Shown: positions 1-8,060 of the stretch, one piece after another
How the letters are laid out: each line of letters opens with the position of its first letter
Numbering within the stretch: the first letter of the stretch is position 1
Source of the DNA: Geodermatophilus sabuli
GTDB lineage: Bacteria > Actinomycetota > Actinomycetes > Mycobacteriales > Geodermatophilaceae
Length of the DNA stretch: 64,000 nucleotides
Reading direction: 5' to 3'
Assembly: GCF_900215145.1 (NCBI RefSeq)
Contig: NZ_OBDO01000004.1
Span: 62,001-126,000 of the forward strand
Notes under the pieces: model-generated
What the model was told of the DNA's origin: nothing
Databases searched by the model: none
What the model saw: the letters and a program-made list of their open reading frames with translations, nothing else
Program-made: the position numbers and the translations under genes

Positions 1-1185
1 CGCGCCGGCCCGCCAGAACAGCCCGTGCCGCGCCTGGTAGACCCAGTTCAGCAGCATCGGGTAGCCGCAGTCCTCGATGTACCCGTCCGGTCGCCGGACG
101 GCGCTGGTGATGACCGGGCCCCTCGACGCGTGCAGCGGCAGGGGGCGGCCGTCGTCCTCCCGCGCCCGCTTGAGGACGGTCAGGTGGTCCCCGTTGCCGG
201 AGAAGCGGCTGCCCAGCGCGCCGCTGAGCGCGGGCAGCTCGCCGTCGCGGCGCATGCGCAGCAGCAGGTGCGTGGTGCCGAGCGTGCCGGCGGCCAGGAC
301 GAGGCGGCGGCAGCGAACGGTCCGCTGCGGGAGCGACCTGGTGTCGTGCGGCGTGCCGTCGTGGTGCGCGGGTGGGTGCTCGACGTACCGGACGACGTAG
401 CCGTCGCCGTCCGGTGCGACGCTGCGCACCTCGCAGAGGGTCCGCACCTCGGCGGGGGTGGCGACCAGCGGGAACGCGCCGTCCACGGCGGCCGACAGGT
501 AGGTGTGGTCCAGCGTGTTCTTGCTGCCGGAGTTGCAGCCGATGTCGCACTGCCCGCAGAGCACGCAGGTGCTGCGCGGCCGCCCGTGGTAGTTGGCGTA
601 GGGGGTGTCGGCGAGCGGGGCGCCGACGGCGGGCGCGGCCCCGGGCGCGGGCCGGAAGCTCACCGCCAGGTCCGGCAGGTGGAAACTGTGGTCTGGGCCC
701 AGCGAGCGCGCGGCCCGCTCCATGGCCGCCGTCTTCAGGACGCCCTCGAAGCCGGGCGCGTGCCTCGGGAACGGCTGCGCGCCGAGCATGCGCTCGACCT
801 CGTCGTAGTGCGGGTCGAGGTCCGCCCGGCTGATCGGCCACGGGTGGTGGCCGCGCCCCCCACGGCGGTGCTCGACGAACCACTCCGCCGGCTTGCGGAT
901 GAGCACGTTGGCGTAGATGAGCGATCCGCCGCCGAGCCCGGCGGCCACGAGGGCGTCGGTCCGGCGGAACGACCAGAGGTCGAACAACCCCAGGCGACCG
1001 GCGCTCGGGTCCCAGAAGTTGGCGCCGACGTCCCAGGGCTCCCGGGGGAAGTCACCGGGCCCGTAGGCCTTCCCCCGTTCGAGCAGCAGCACGGGCCGCC
1101 CCGCGGCCGCCAGCCGGTACGTCGCGACCGAGCCCCCGAAACCGCTCCCGACCACCACGTTCTCGACGAACTCGGTCTCCGCCAT
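1..1185 (-). CDS. GMC-family oxidoreductase (cholesterol-oxidase-like), 3-prime end outside window
   Basis: Reads in from the right and runs off the left edge; 395 codons are visible and the C-terminus is missing. The N-terminus has a Rossmann FAD-binding motif (VVVGSGFGGSVATYRLA, about residues 9-25) followed by an acidic strand end (LLLERG). Further on, a Cys-rich stretch CVLCGQCDIGC followed by NSGSKNTLDHTYL is characteristic of the actinobacterial cholesterol-oxidase/choline-dehydrogenase-like branch. It should be an FAD-dependent alcohol or sterol oxidase or dehydrogenase; the substrate is unknown. The ATG at 1185 is preceded by a G-rich Shine-Dalgarno run. It is divergent from the sigma-factor gene at 1430. 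Confidence 0.85.
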   Translation of the reverse strand, partial: MAETEFVENVVVGSGFGGSVATYRLAAAGRPVLLLERGKAYGPGDFPREPWDVGANFWDPSAGRLGLFDLWSFRRTDALVAAGLGGGSLIYANVLIRKPAEWFVEHRRGGRGHHPWPISRADLDPHYDEVERMLGAQPFPRHAPGFEGVLKTAAMERAARSLGPDHSFHLPDLAVSFRPAPGAAPAVGAPLADTPYANYHGRPRSTCVLCGQCDIGCNSGSKNTLDHTYLSAAVDGAFPLVATPAEVRTLCEVRSVAPDGDGYVVRYVEHPPAHHDGTPHDTRSLPQRTVRCRRLVLAAGTLGTTHLLLRMRRDGELPALSGALGSRFSGNGDHLTVLKRAREDDGRPLPLHASRGPVITSAVRRPDGYIEDCGYPMLLNWVYQARHGLFWRAGA

Positions 1186-1300
1186 GGTCCCCCCAGCCGT
1201 CTCCCCGGCGGCGGCGTCGTGCGCCGCGGACGGGACGCCGGCGGTCAGTGAACCACCGACCGCGCGCTCCCGGGTGGTCCCGGTCGACGGCTCCGGCTCC

Positions 1301-1361
1301 GGGGGGTCCTGGGGACCCCCCGGTGGGGCACGGCCGGAGAACCGGGGGGCGTCCTGGGGAC
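1301..1361. promoter_or_regulatory. Inverted repeat and partial second copy in a divergent promoter region
   Basis: GGGGGGTCC-TGG-GGACCCCCC (1301-1321) is a perfect 9-bp inverted repeat with a 3-nt spacer. A second half-degenerate copy (GGGGGGCGTCCTGGGGAC, 1344-1361) follows 45 bp downstream. Both lie between the divergent GMC oxidoreductase and sigma-factor genes, so they may be operator sites or RNA hairpins. No clear -35/-10 pair was found. Confidence 0.4.
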
Positions 1362-1429
1362 TTGCCGGAAGCCCGGCCTGCCCCCGTACCGCGACCGTCT
1401 CCTCACCACCGAGGAGAGGACCGCGAGCG

Positions 1430-2050
1430 ATGCTCCAGTCGACCACTTCCGCGACGTCCACCACCGCCGCCACCACCACCTGGGACGAGGAGGACACGCA
1501 GTGCCGGCCGGCGGCGACCCGCGTGTCCGACCCGGCCGGGTGGGAGGCCCTCGTCGCGGAGCACCAGCGGTACCTCCTGCGTGTCGCGTCGTCCTACCGC
1601 CTCGGGGAGGAGGCCCACGACGTCGTCCAGACGGCGTGGCTGCGGCTCCTGGAGCAGGGCGACGGCATCCGGGACTGGGAGGCCGTCAGGGCGTGGCTGA
1701 CCACCGTGGTCCGCCGGGAGTGCCTGCGCATCATCCGCGGGCGCCGCCGGGAACGGCTGTGCGGGCCCGACGAGTCCGGCCAGCTGGAGAACACCGTCGA
1801 CGACAGCCCGACCGCCGAGGACCTGCTGGTGCGGGGGGAGGACCAGCAACTGGTCCGCCGGGCCATGCGGCTGCTGCCGCCGCGCCAGCACGACCTGCTC
1901 GAGGCGCTCAGCGACCCCGAGGCGCCGGAGTACGCGGTGATCGGCCGGCGGCTCGGCATGCCGGTGGGCAGCATGGGGCCCACCCGCCAGCGGGGACTGC
2001 GCCGGTTGCGCGCCACGCTGACCGACATGGGCCTGGACATGTGCGGCTGA
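1430..2050 (+). CDS. ECF-type RNA polymerase sigma factor
   Basis: A 206-residue protein with region 2 (VAEHQRYLLRVASSYRLGEEAHDVVQTAWLRLLE, split by the usual helix break) and region 4 near the C-terminus (LPPRQHDLLEAL ... YAVIGRRLGMPVGSMGPTRQR), the -35-recognising helix-turn-helix. The reading frame is open further upstream, but the ATG at 1430 has a strong GAGGAGAGGA Shine-Dalgarno sequence and gives the normal length for the family. The low-complexity Thr/Ser N-terminus (about 20 residues) is unusual but harmless. No anti-sigma gene is adjacent. It is convergent with the LuxR regulator that ends at 2099. Confidence 0.85.
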   Translation: MLQSTTSATSTTAATTTWDEEDTQCRPAATRVSDPAGWEALVAEHQRYLLRVASSYRLGEEAHDVVQTAWLRLLEQGDGIRDWEAVRAWLTTVVRRECLRIIRGRRRERLCGPDESGQLENTVDDSPTAEDLLVRGEDQQLVRRAMRLLPPRQHDLLEALSDPEAPEYAVIGRRLGMPVGSMGPTRQRGLRRLRATLTDMGLDMCG

Positions 2051-2098
2051 CGCCGAGGACGGGAGCGGCTGACGCCGGGGCGAGGTGCGCCAGCGGCG

Positions 2099-4897
2099 TC
2101 AGCCGGGCGACCGGGAGCCCCGCGTGGCGAGAGGGCCGGGCGGCACGGCGGACCGGGGCGCCGCGCCCTCGAGACGGGCGACCCGGGCGGCCAGCTCCGC
2201 CCGGGAGCGCACGCCGAGCTTGCGGTACACCTGACTGAGGTGGAACTCGACGGTCTTCGGGCTGACGTAGAGGATCGCGCCGGCCTCCCGGTTGGTCGTG
2301 CCCTGCGCGACCGTGAGGGCGACCTGCAACTCCTGCGGGGTCAGGGCGGCCAAACCCTCCCGGGACGGCTCCTCGCCGGCGACGCCGGCGGCCCGCAGCT
2401 CGGCGTCCCCCCGCGACACCCAGTGACCGGCGCCCAGCTCGGTGAGCAGCTCCACCGCCGTGCGCAGGTGGCGGCGGGCGTCCTGTCGCCGGCCCGCCCG
2501 GCGCAGCCGCTCCCCGTAGGACAGCTCCGTGCGGGCCAGCGCGAACGGGTTGTCCAGTCGCTGGTGCAGCCGCAGCGCCGCGGTGAAGCAGGCGTCGAAC
2601 TCCTCGTCGGTCGCGAGCAGGCCCCGGCAGCGCCAGGCCACCGCCGCCGCACCGGGGAACCGCTCGGCGCCGCTGACCGCCTGCACCTCTGCCTGCAGCG
2701 CCGGCGGCAGCCGGTGACCGGCACGCACGTAGGCCTCCACCAGGTCCGGGCCGGACAGCCGGGCGAAGGTGGGCTGGTCGGTGCCGCCCCGGATGTTCGA
2801 CGACCGCAGGTGCTCCACGGCCTCGTCGGCGTTCCCCAGCGCCAGCTCGAGCAGGCCCAGGGCGTCGAGCGCCGGGGCCGGGTAGCCGAATCCGTACCGG
2901 CGGGCGATCTCCAGCGCCTGGTGGGCGTGCTCCCGGCACTCCTGCTCGCGCACCTGGGCGGCCTCGACGTAGGCCAGGCAGCACAGCGACAGGTAGCGCC
3001 AGAAGTTGTTGCCGGTCGCCTCCGCGACCGAGACGCCCTCGGTCGCCAGCGCGTAGCCCCGGATCAGGTGGCCGGTGCGGGCCTCCAGGTACGCCGCCCC
3101 GTACAGCGCCGAGCAGAGGGCGCCGAAGGCGGCCTCCTCCCGGGCACCCGCCAGCTGGCCGGCGAGCAGCGCCCTGGCCCGGGTGGTCTCCCCGACCCAG
3201 GTGAGCGCGAGGGCGGCGAAGACCACGTAGTCCGGATCGAGTTCCGCCTGCCGGCGCTCGGCGAGCTCGGCGGCGGCGAGCAGGGTCTCGAAGGAGCGGG
3301 CGACGTCCCCGTGGTGCAGCAGGGACAGGCCCAGCGTCAGGCCGACGACGGGGTCGCGGCGCTCGGGGTCCTCGAGCTGCTGCGCAGATCGGGCGAGGTC
3401 GACGGCGTGACCGAGGTCGCCGGTGAAGAGGGCGGCGAACGCGGCCTGGCTGACGATGCCGGCCGCGACGTGGGGATCGGTGCGCCGCAGCGCCGCCGCG
3501 GCGCTCATCATCAGCTGCTGGGCGTAGCCGACATCGCCGTGGTAGAGCTCGATGCGGGCCCGCTCGCAGTCCACCCGCGCGGAGGCCTCCGGGGTGTCGG
3601 CGCACTCCGACGCCAGGGCCAGCAGCCGCCGGGCCTCCGTGGCGCTGCCCGCGAGGCGGGCGGCGGTGGCGGCCATGAGCAGCCGGGTGGCGCGTATCGG
3701 GTGCTCGGGCGTCACGCCCGCGGCCCGTTCGAACGCGCTCGCGGCGCTGCCGTAGGCGCTGCGCGCCTGCGCGTGGCGCGCGGCCCCCACCATGGCGGCC
3801 GCCACCTCCTCGTCCGGTTCGGTCGCCGCGGCGGCCAGGTGCCAGGCGCGCGCCGTCGAATCCGGCCGGCCGGCCAGCGCCTCGGCGAGGGCGCGGTGCG
3901 CCGCCCGCCGCCGGGCGGGGTCGACGGCGACCTCCACCGCCCCGCGGACCAGCGGGTGGGTCAGCAGCGGGCGGGCGAACTCCACGCGGATCAGGGACTC
4001 CCGCTCCAGCTCCTCGATCGCCGTGCGGTAGTCGGCGCGCTGCAGCGCCGCGGCCCGCCGGATGACCGCCCCGTCCCCGGTCGAGTCGAGCGTCAGCAGG
4101 GACAGGACCGTGGTGGCGTCGTCGTCGAGGGCCTGCACCCTGCGGCGCAGCACCTGGACCGCGGAGACACCCAGCGGCAGGGCGGGTGGGAACGGTTCCT
4201 GGCCGGTCAACTGGGCCTCGGTCAGGTCCCGGGTGAGCTCGATCAGCGCGAGCGGGTTGCCCCCCGTCGCGGCCACCAGCTGACGCCGGGCGGTGGCGTG
4301 CACCGGCTGCGCCAGCCGGGCGGCGAGCAGCTGCCCGGCGGCAGCATCGTCGAGCGGTCTCGGGCGCACCTCGGGGAAGCCCCAGTCGCAGCTCTGGTCG
4401 GGGTCGTCCCGGACCGCCCACAGGAACGCGATCGGGTCCCGTTGCAGGCGCCGGGCGGAGAAGACGAGCGCGTCCCGGGACGGCACGTCCAGCCACTGCG
4501 CGTCGTCCACGATGGCCAGGACGGGCTGCTGCTCTGCCGCCGCGGACAGCAGGGCGAGCGTGCCGGTGGCGATGGCGAAGCGGTCTGCGGACACCGGAGG
4601 CCCCAGGCCCACCGCTCCCTGCAACGCCGAGCGCTGCACCGACGGCAGCTCGTCGATCAGCGGGAACACCGGCCGGAACAGGTCGAACAGGCCCGCGAAC
4701 GGGAGCTGCGAGTCGACCTCGACCCCGCGGGTCCGCAGGACCAGCATGCCGTCGCTGCTGGCCTCCGCGGCGTCCAGGAGCGCGCTCTTGCCGATCCCGG
4801 CCTCGCCGGAGACCTGCAACACCCCTCCGTGCGACAGCCGGGCGGCCTCGAGCACCTGCGCGATGCGCCCGAGCTCGGCGGTGCGGCCGTGGAGCAC
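2099..4897 (-). CDS. LAL-type LuxR-family transcriptional regulator with AAA ATPase
   Basis: 932 residues, the usual size for large ATP-binding LuxR regulators. The N-terminal ATPase has Walker A (SGEAGIGKSALLDA, about residues 30-43) and Walker B (PVLAIVDDAQWLD, about 125). A long helical TPR-like middle follows, then a C-terminal LuxR helix-turn-helix (LTPQELQVALTVAQGTTNREAG ... SPKTVEFHLSQVYRKLGVRSRAEL). Such proteins activate a nearby pathway after binding an inducer and ATP; the target here is unknown. ATG 4897 starts directly at the conserved LHGRTAEL segment. The frame on the opposite strand is also open over 900 codons, but it is a high-GC shadow without domains. Confidence 0.92.
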   Translation of the reverse strand: MLHGRTAELGRIAQVLEAARLSHGGVLQVSGEAGIGKSALLDAAEASSDGMLVLRTRGVEVDSQLPFAGLFDLFRPVFPLIDELPSVQRSALQGAVGLGPPVSADRFAIATGTLALLSAAAEQQPVLAIVDDAQWLDVPSRDALVFSARRLQRDPIAFLWAVRDDPDQSCDWGFPEVRPRPLDDAAAGQLLAARLAQPVHATARRQLVAATGGNPLALIELTRDLTEAQLTGQEPFPPALPLGVSAVQVLRRRVQALDDDATTVLSLLTLDSTGDGAVIRRAAALQRADYRTAIEELERESLIRVEFARPLLTHPLVRGAVEVAVDPARRRAAHRALAEALAGRPDSTARAWHLAAAATEPDEEVAAAMVGAARHAQARSAYGSAASAFERAAGVTPEHPIRATRLLMAATAARLAGSATEARRLLALASECADTPEASARVDCERARIELYHGDVGYAQQLMMSAAAALRRTDPHVAAGIVSQAAFAALFTGDLGHAVDLARSAQQLEDPERRDPVVGLTLGLSLLHHGDVARSFETLLAAAELAERRQAELDPDYVVFAALALTWVGETTRARALLAGQLAGAREEAAFGALCSALYGAAYLEARTGHLIRGYALATEGVSVAEATGNNFWRYLSLCCLAYVEAAQVREQECREHAHQALEIARRYGFGYPAPALDALGLLELALGNADEAVEHLRSSNIRGGTDQPTFARLSGPDLVEAYVRAGHRLPPALQAEVQAVSGAERFPGAAAVAWRCRGLLATDEEFDACFTAALRLHQRLDNPFALARTELSYGERLRRAGRRQDARRHLRTAVELLTELGAGHWVSRGDAELRAAGVAGEEPSREGLAALTPQELQVALTVAQGTTNREAGAILYVSPKTVEFHLSQVYRKLGVRSRAELAARVARLEGAAPRSAVPPGPLATRGSRSPG

Positions 4898-5006
4898 CGG
4901 GGGATCGTACGGCCGGGGCGGGACCCTCGATCGGCCTCGCCGCCCCCCGACGGCAGCGGGTGACGGACCGTCATCCCGACGTCACCGAGCATGACCGGTC
5001 GTCGGC

Positions 5007-5012
5007 GTATCA
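5007..5012 (+). promoter_or_regulatory. GTATCA element, copy 1
   Basis: GTATCA in the context TCGGCGTATCAATCA, 73 bp before the small gene at 5085. It is one of six such elements upstream of genes between 5 and 15 kb. It may be a -10 element of an alternative sigma factor or an operator; this is inference. Confidence 0.35.
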
Positions 5013-5084
5013 ATCACCGGGTCCGGACGCTCTCGGGTTCGGGGGGATTCCCTCCGCCGTCCGTCCAGGTGTCCGGGAGCCGCG

Positions 5085-5264
5085 ATGACCACCACCGAGA
5101 TGTTCCCCGTCCAGCTCCGCTCCGACTTCGCGCAGGCCTGCAGCGACCTGGCGGAGGCCCGCTCGCGCCAGCGCAGGAAGGACTCCCCGGGCAACCGGGG
5201 AGCCGTGCGGGAGTGCTGGACCTCGATCGACCGGGTCCTCGACGCCTACCTCGACTCCCGGTAG
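5085..5264 (+). CDS. Small hypothetical protein, 59 aa
   Basis: ATG at 5085 opens a 59-residue charged, helical protein (starts MTTTEMFPVQLRSDFAQ, ends DRVLDAYLDSR) with no signal peptide or membrane segment. Codon third positions are strongly G/C, as in neighbouring genes. A GTATCA element lies 73 bp upstream. I do not recognise the family. It is convergent with the MBL-fold gene that ends at 5350. The coding call rests on codon bias, a plausible upstream element and protein-like composition. Confidence 0.6.
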   Translation: MTTTEMFPVQLRSDFAQACSDLAEARSRQRRKDSPGNRGAVRECWTSIDRVLDAYLDSR

Positions 5265-5349
5265 GCGGCGCCCGCCCGGTCGTGACGGCCCGCGGGCGGG
5301 GTCCCGAGGGGACCGGCACCCGGACGCGGGCGGCCCCGGACACGGTGGC

Positions 5350-6207
5350 TCAGCCGAGCGGAGCGGGTTCCCACAGCACCGGCATCGTCAGGGAGACGTC
5401 CTCGGCCCGGGCCCGGCGCCGCAGCCACGCCAGGGCGGCCGGGACGTCGTCGAGGGGCCGGGGGAGTGGACGCAGGGGCCGGTCCAGGGAGCGGGTGAAG
5501 TCGTCCCAGTGGATGGGCACGACGTGCCGGGCGTGCACGGCCGTGACGGTCTCGCGCCAGTAGGAGTCCCGGAACGCGTCCTCCTGCTTGCCGAGGGTCC
5601 CGATGCCCAGGTAGACGGTCGTGGCACGGTGGCCGGTGAGTGCGCCGGGGACGGCGTTGGCGCTGGCGTGGACCAGGACGGCCCCGTCGTCATGGGCGAC
5701 GTGGAGGGAGTAGCACTCGCCGGTCCGGAACCTGGTCATCCGGGCGGGCGTGGTCAGCGGCTCGTCGATCCTGCCGGGCGCGATGTCGTGCCGGCTGTGC
5801 CGCGCGCGCAGCGCGGTGAACGTGAACCGCCCGTACCGGACGGGCCGGCCGATCACCACGAGGGAGAAGCGGTCCAGCGGGAACCGCGCCCCGATCGCGA
5901 TGTTCCGGGTGGACGTCGAGCCCAGCAGGTCCGCTCCGGTCGTCGTCGCCACCGTGGCCGCGTCGAGCGCGTGGTCGTAGTGGGAGTGCAGGACGATGAC
6001 CGCCGCCAGCCGGTCGATGCCGGCCCGCGCCAGCGCCGCTGAGATGCGCCCCGGATCCGGGCGGACGTGCCCGAGGAGGGTCTGCAGCACGTTCGGGCGG
6101 CTGAAGAAGCCGTCGGTGAGAACGGCGGTCTCGCCGTCGTCGAACAGCAGGGTCGACACGCCCAGGAACGTGACGTCCGCGGCGGGTTCCTGCCTGCGGG
6201 CGGTCAT
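5350..6207 (-). CDS. MBL-fold metallo-hydrolase (UlaG-like)
   Basis: 285 residues with a metallo-beta-lactamase fold. The zinc motif is VIVLHSHYDHALDAATVA (HxHxDH), with further conserved positions at ARHSRHD and PIHWDDF. The pattern resembles the UlaG/romA-type branch that hydrolyses phosphodiesters or lactones; the substrate is unknown. The frame is open upstream, but the ATG at 6207 is preceded by GGGAGGCGG and begins right at the first beta strand (DVTFLGVSTLLFDDG), so it is preferred. Divergent from the DivIVA-domain gene. Confidence 0.85.
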   Translation of the reverse strand: MTARRQEPAADVTFLGVSTLLFDDGETAVLTDGFFSRPNVLQTLLGHVRPDPGRISAALARAGIDRLAAVIVLHSHYDHALDAATVATTTGADLLGSTSTRNIAIGARFPLDRFSLVVIGRPVRYGRFTFTALRARHSRHDIAPGRIDEPLTTPARMTRFRTGECYSLHVAHDDGAVLVHASANAVPGALTGHRATTVYLGIGTLGKQEDAFRDSYWRETVTAVHARHVVPIHWDDFTRSLDRPLRPLPRPLDDVPAALAWLRRRARAEDVSLTMPVLWEPAPLG

Positions 6208-6298
6208 GAGCCGCCTCCCGCGTCCACGGAGCCGGACGGTATCGGCCGGACCGGCGCAGCGGGGTCGCCCGGACCCGGCGGCCGCGGGCGACGGAGCG

Positions 6299-6304
6299 GT
6301 ATCA
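6299..6304 (+). promoter_or_regulatory. GTATCA element, copy 2
   Basis: GTATCA in the context GAGCGGTATCACGGGG, 142 bp before the DivIVA-domain gene. A GTATCG variant lies at 6239-6244. Member of the repeated element set; role inferred. Confidence 0.35.
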
Positions 6305-6445
6305 CGGGGTGCCGGCCGGGGCTCTGACTGCTGACGCCGCGTCGCCCGGCACACGTGCGGGCCGCGATCCCGGGCGTCGTCCCGTCGGACCCACCTGGTG
6401 GACCGACGGGAGGACAGCGACGACCACGACGACAAGGGAGCAGAC

Positions 6446-7039
6446 GTGCCGCTGGACCCAGCCCACATCCGTGACCAGAAGTTCCGCCTCGTCATGCGGG
6501 GCTACGACGTGCAGGCCGTGGACGCGTTCCTCGAACGTCTCCAGGTCGACCTCGCCGAGCTGCTCGCCGACCGCGACACCGCGCAGGCCACCGCCGAGCC
6601 CGCGCCGGCGTCCACAGCGGGCGGACCCCGCGCCGAGGGCGAGGACAGCACGGCGGCCCGCGCCCTGCGCACCCTCGCCCGGGCGGAGCAGATGGCCGAG
6701 CAGGTGATGGCGGACGCCGCCGCGGAGGCCGAGGAGCGACGGGCCAGCGCCCAGGCGGAGGCGGAGGAGGTCCTCGCGGCGGCACGGCGGGAGAGCGGTC
6801 GCCTCGAGGCCGAGCTGCACCTGCGGCGCCAGCGCGACGTGGGCGCCCTCGTCGTCGAGGCCCAGCGGCTCCGGGCCGAGATCGAACGCCTCGGCACGAT
6901 CGAGCGGCGCTGCCTGCAGGGCATGCAGGCGTGGCTGTCCGAGCAGCAGCGCGCGCTGGAGGAGCACGTGCCCGTCACCGACGTCGTCCCGGCCGCGGTG
7001 GCCCCGCTCCACGGCGACCCGCTGGACCCGGCCGCCTGA
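6446..7039 (+). CDS. DivIVA-domain coiled-coil protein
   Basis: 197 residues. The first 40 match the DivIVA N-terminal lipid-binding module (DPAHIRDQKFRLVMRGYD, then VQAVDAFLERLQVDLAELL). The remainder is a long Ala/Glu/Arg-rich coiled coil without membrane segments. DivIVA proteins sit at curved membranes and organise polar growth or septation; this short form is probably an accessory paralogue rather than Wag31. GTG 6446 is chosen because AAGGGAG lies 5 nt upstream and the DivIVA motif starts immediately. The upstream in-frame ATG at 6398 would add 16 Asp-rich residues. Confidence 0.8.
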   Translation: MPLDPAHIRDQKFRLVMRGYDVQAVDAFLERLQVDLAELLADRDTAQATAEPAPASTAGGPRAEGEDSTAARALRTLARAEQMAEQVMADAAAEAEERRASAQAEAEEVLAAARRESGRLEAELHLRRQRDVGALVVEAQRLRAEIERLGTIERRCLQGMQAWLSEQQRALEEHVPVTDVVPAAVAPLHGDPLDPAA

Positions 7040-7109
7040 CGCGGCGCCGGGCGGGCCGGCGGGAACCGACCGGACCGGGTCCCCTCTGCTCCCCATCCCA
7101 GGAGAGGCC

Positions 7110-7292
7110 ATGGACACGAACGTCGTCACCGTGCTGTGCGGCCAGCTGGGCTACGACCCGGCCACCGACCCGGCCACCGTCCTGGTGATCCGGATCGGCC
7201 CCGGGCACGCCGGCGTCACCTACAGCGACCCCACCGGCACGCCGCACGGCAGCACGCACCGCCTCGAGGTGGACGGCGAGGAGGCGGCCTGA
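7110..7292 (+). CDS. Small hypothetical protein, 60 aa
   Basis: ATG 7110 with CAGGAGAGG Shine-Dalgarno. 60 residues containing short beta-like strands (ATVLVIRIGPGHAGVTYSD) and an acidic C-terminus. No cysteines, signal or membrane segment. It lies 70 bp after the DivIVA gene and ends 9 bp before a strong hairpin, so it is probably the last gene of that transcript. Family not recognised. Confidence 0.65.
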   Translation: MDTNVVTVLCGQLGYDPATDPATVLVIRIGPGHAGVTYSDPTGTPHGSTHRLEVDGEEAA

Positions 7293-7300
7293 CACGGGGA

Positions 7301-7338
7301 CCGCCCCCGGAGGTGCACCACGGCACCTCCGGGGGCGG
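7301..7338. terminator. Bidirectional hairpin terminator
   Basis: A perfect 16-bp stem (CCGCCCCCGGAGGTGC, 7301-7316, with its complement at 7323-7338) and a 6-nt loop lie between two convergent genes (ends at 7292 and 7353). There is no U-tract, as is common in high-GC actinobacteria. Confidence 0.8.
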
Positions 7339-7352
7339 CTGCGCGCCGCGGC

Positions 7353-7805
7353 TCAGGTCGCGGTGCTCCGGTCCAGCTGCTCGGCCAGGCGCCGCAGGCC
7401 GGCGCGGACGGCGCGCGACTGGGCGCGCTGCACCACGGGATCGGCGAGGCGCCCGAAGGCCCCACCCAGACCAGACTCGGCCTCCAGCCGGTAGCGCAGG
7501 TGGGTACCGCCGGCCTCGGCCCGCAGGTCGTAGGACACCGAGAAGGCGAGCGCGCCCTCCACGGAGCGGCTGGCCAGCCGAGTCGGGCGTTCCGCCTCGG
7601 TCACCTCGGTCGTCCACTCGAAGCGCCGGCCCATGACCTTGCTGGTCCCGCGCCAGCGGGTGCCGACCGTGACGGGGCCGGGTCCCACCTGCTCGACGGA
7701 GACGATCGAGGAGTCCCAGCGCGGGGGGTTCCCCGGATCGGCCAGGTACTCGAAGACGGCGTCCGGTGGCGACGGGATGACGACGTCGTGCTCCACGACG
7801 GGCAT
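7353..7805 (-). CDS. SRPBCC-family (polyketide cyclase/dehydrase-like) protein
   Basis: 150 residues of the START/Bet v1-like fold: an N-terminal strand (EHDVVIPSPPDAVFEYLADP), the usual PPRWDSS turn, and a C-terminal helix (VVQRAQSRAVRAGLRRLAEQ). Such proteins bind lipids or aromatic ligands. Start ATG 7805 is preceded by GAGAGGAG and begins at the conserved strand; the open frame upstream lacks domain content. A GTATCA element on the same strand lies about 92 bp upstream. Confidence 0.82.
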   Translation of the reverse strand: MPVVEHDVVIPSPPDAVFEYLADPGNPPRWDSSIVSVEQVGPGPVTVGTRWRGTSKVMGRRFEWTTEVTEAERPTRLASRSVEGALAFSVSYDLRAEAGGTHLRYRLEAESGLGGAFGRLADPVVQRAQSRAVRAGLRRLAEQLDRSTAT

Positions 7806-7896
7806 GTGCGTGCTCCTCTCCGGCCGCTCCGTTGCCGGGCGGCGCTGCGGGCGGGCGATCGCCCGCCCCGGCCAGGAGAGCGCTGCGCGCCGCCGC

Positions 7897-7902
7897 TGAT
7901 AC
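7897..7902 (-). promoter_or_regulatory. GTATCA element, copy 3 (minus strand)
   Basis: TGATAC on the plus strand, read as CCCGGTATCAG on the minus strand, 92 bp before the SRPBCC start. It is divergent from copy 4 and shares a 10-mer, CCGGTATCAG, with copy 5. Confidence 0.4.
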
Positions 7903-7976
7903 CGGGACCGGCCGGCCCGTGGCCCGTCCCCGTCCCCGTCCACCGTCCGTGTGCACCGGACGACCAGGGGCCGGCG

Positions 7977-7982
7977 GTATCA
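7977..7982 (+). promoter_or_regulatory. GTATCA element, copy 4
   Basis: GTATCA in the context CGGCGGTATCAGCCGCC, 79 bp before the vWA gene at 8061. Paired divergently with copy 3. Confidence 0.4.
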
Positions 7983-8060
7983 GCCGCCCCCCCCGCCCGC
8001 TCTCGGGACCAGGCGGCCGGCACCGGCCGCCCCGGCGCACGCAGCGGAGGTCACCGCATC

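Noticed and set aside
2240-4963. 907-codon plus-strand open frame
   Set aside because: Exact antisense of the LAL-type LuxR gene; no domain, composition Gly/Arg/Gln-rich as expected from a GC-rich shadow.
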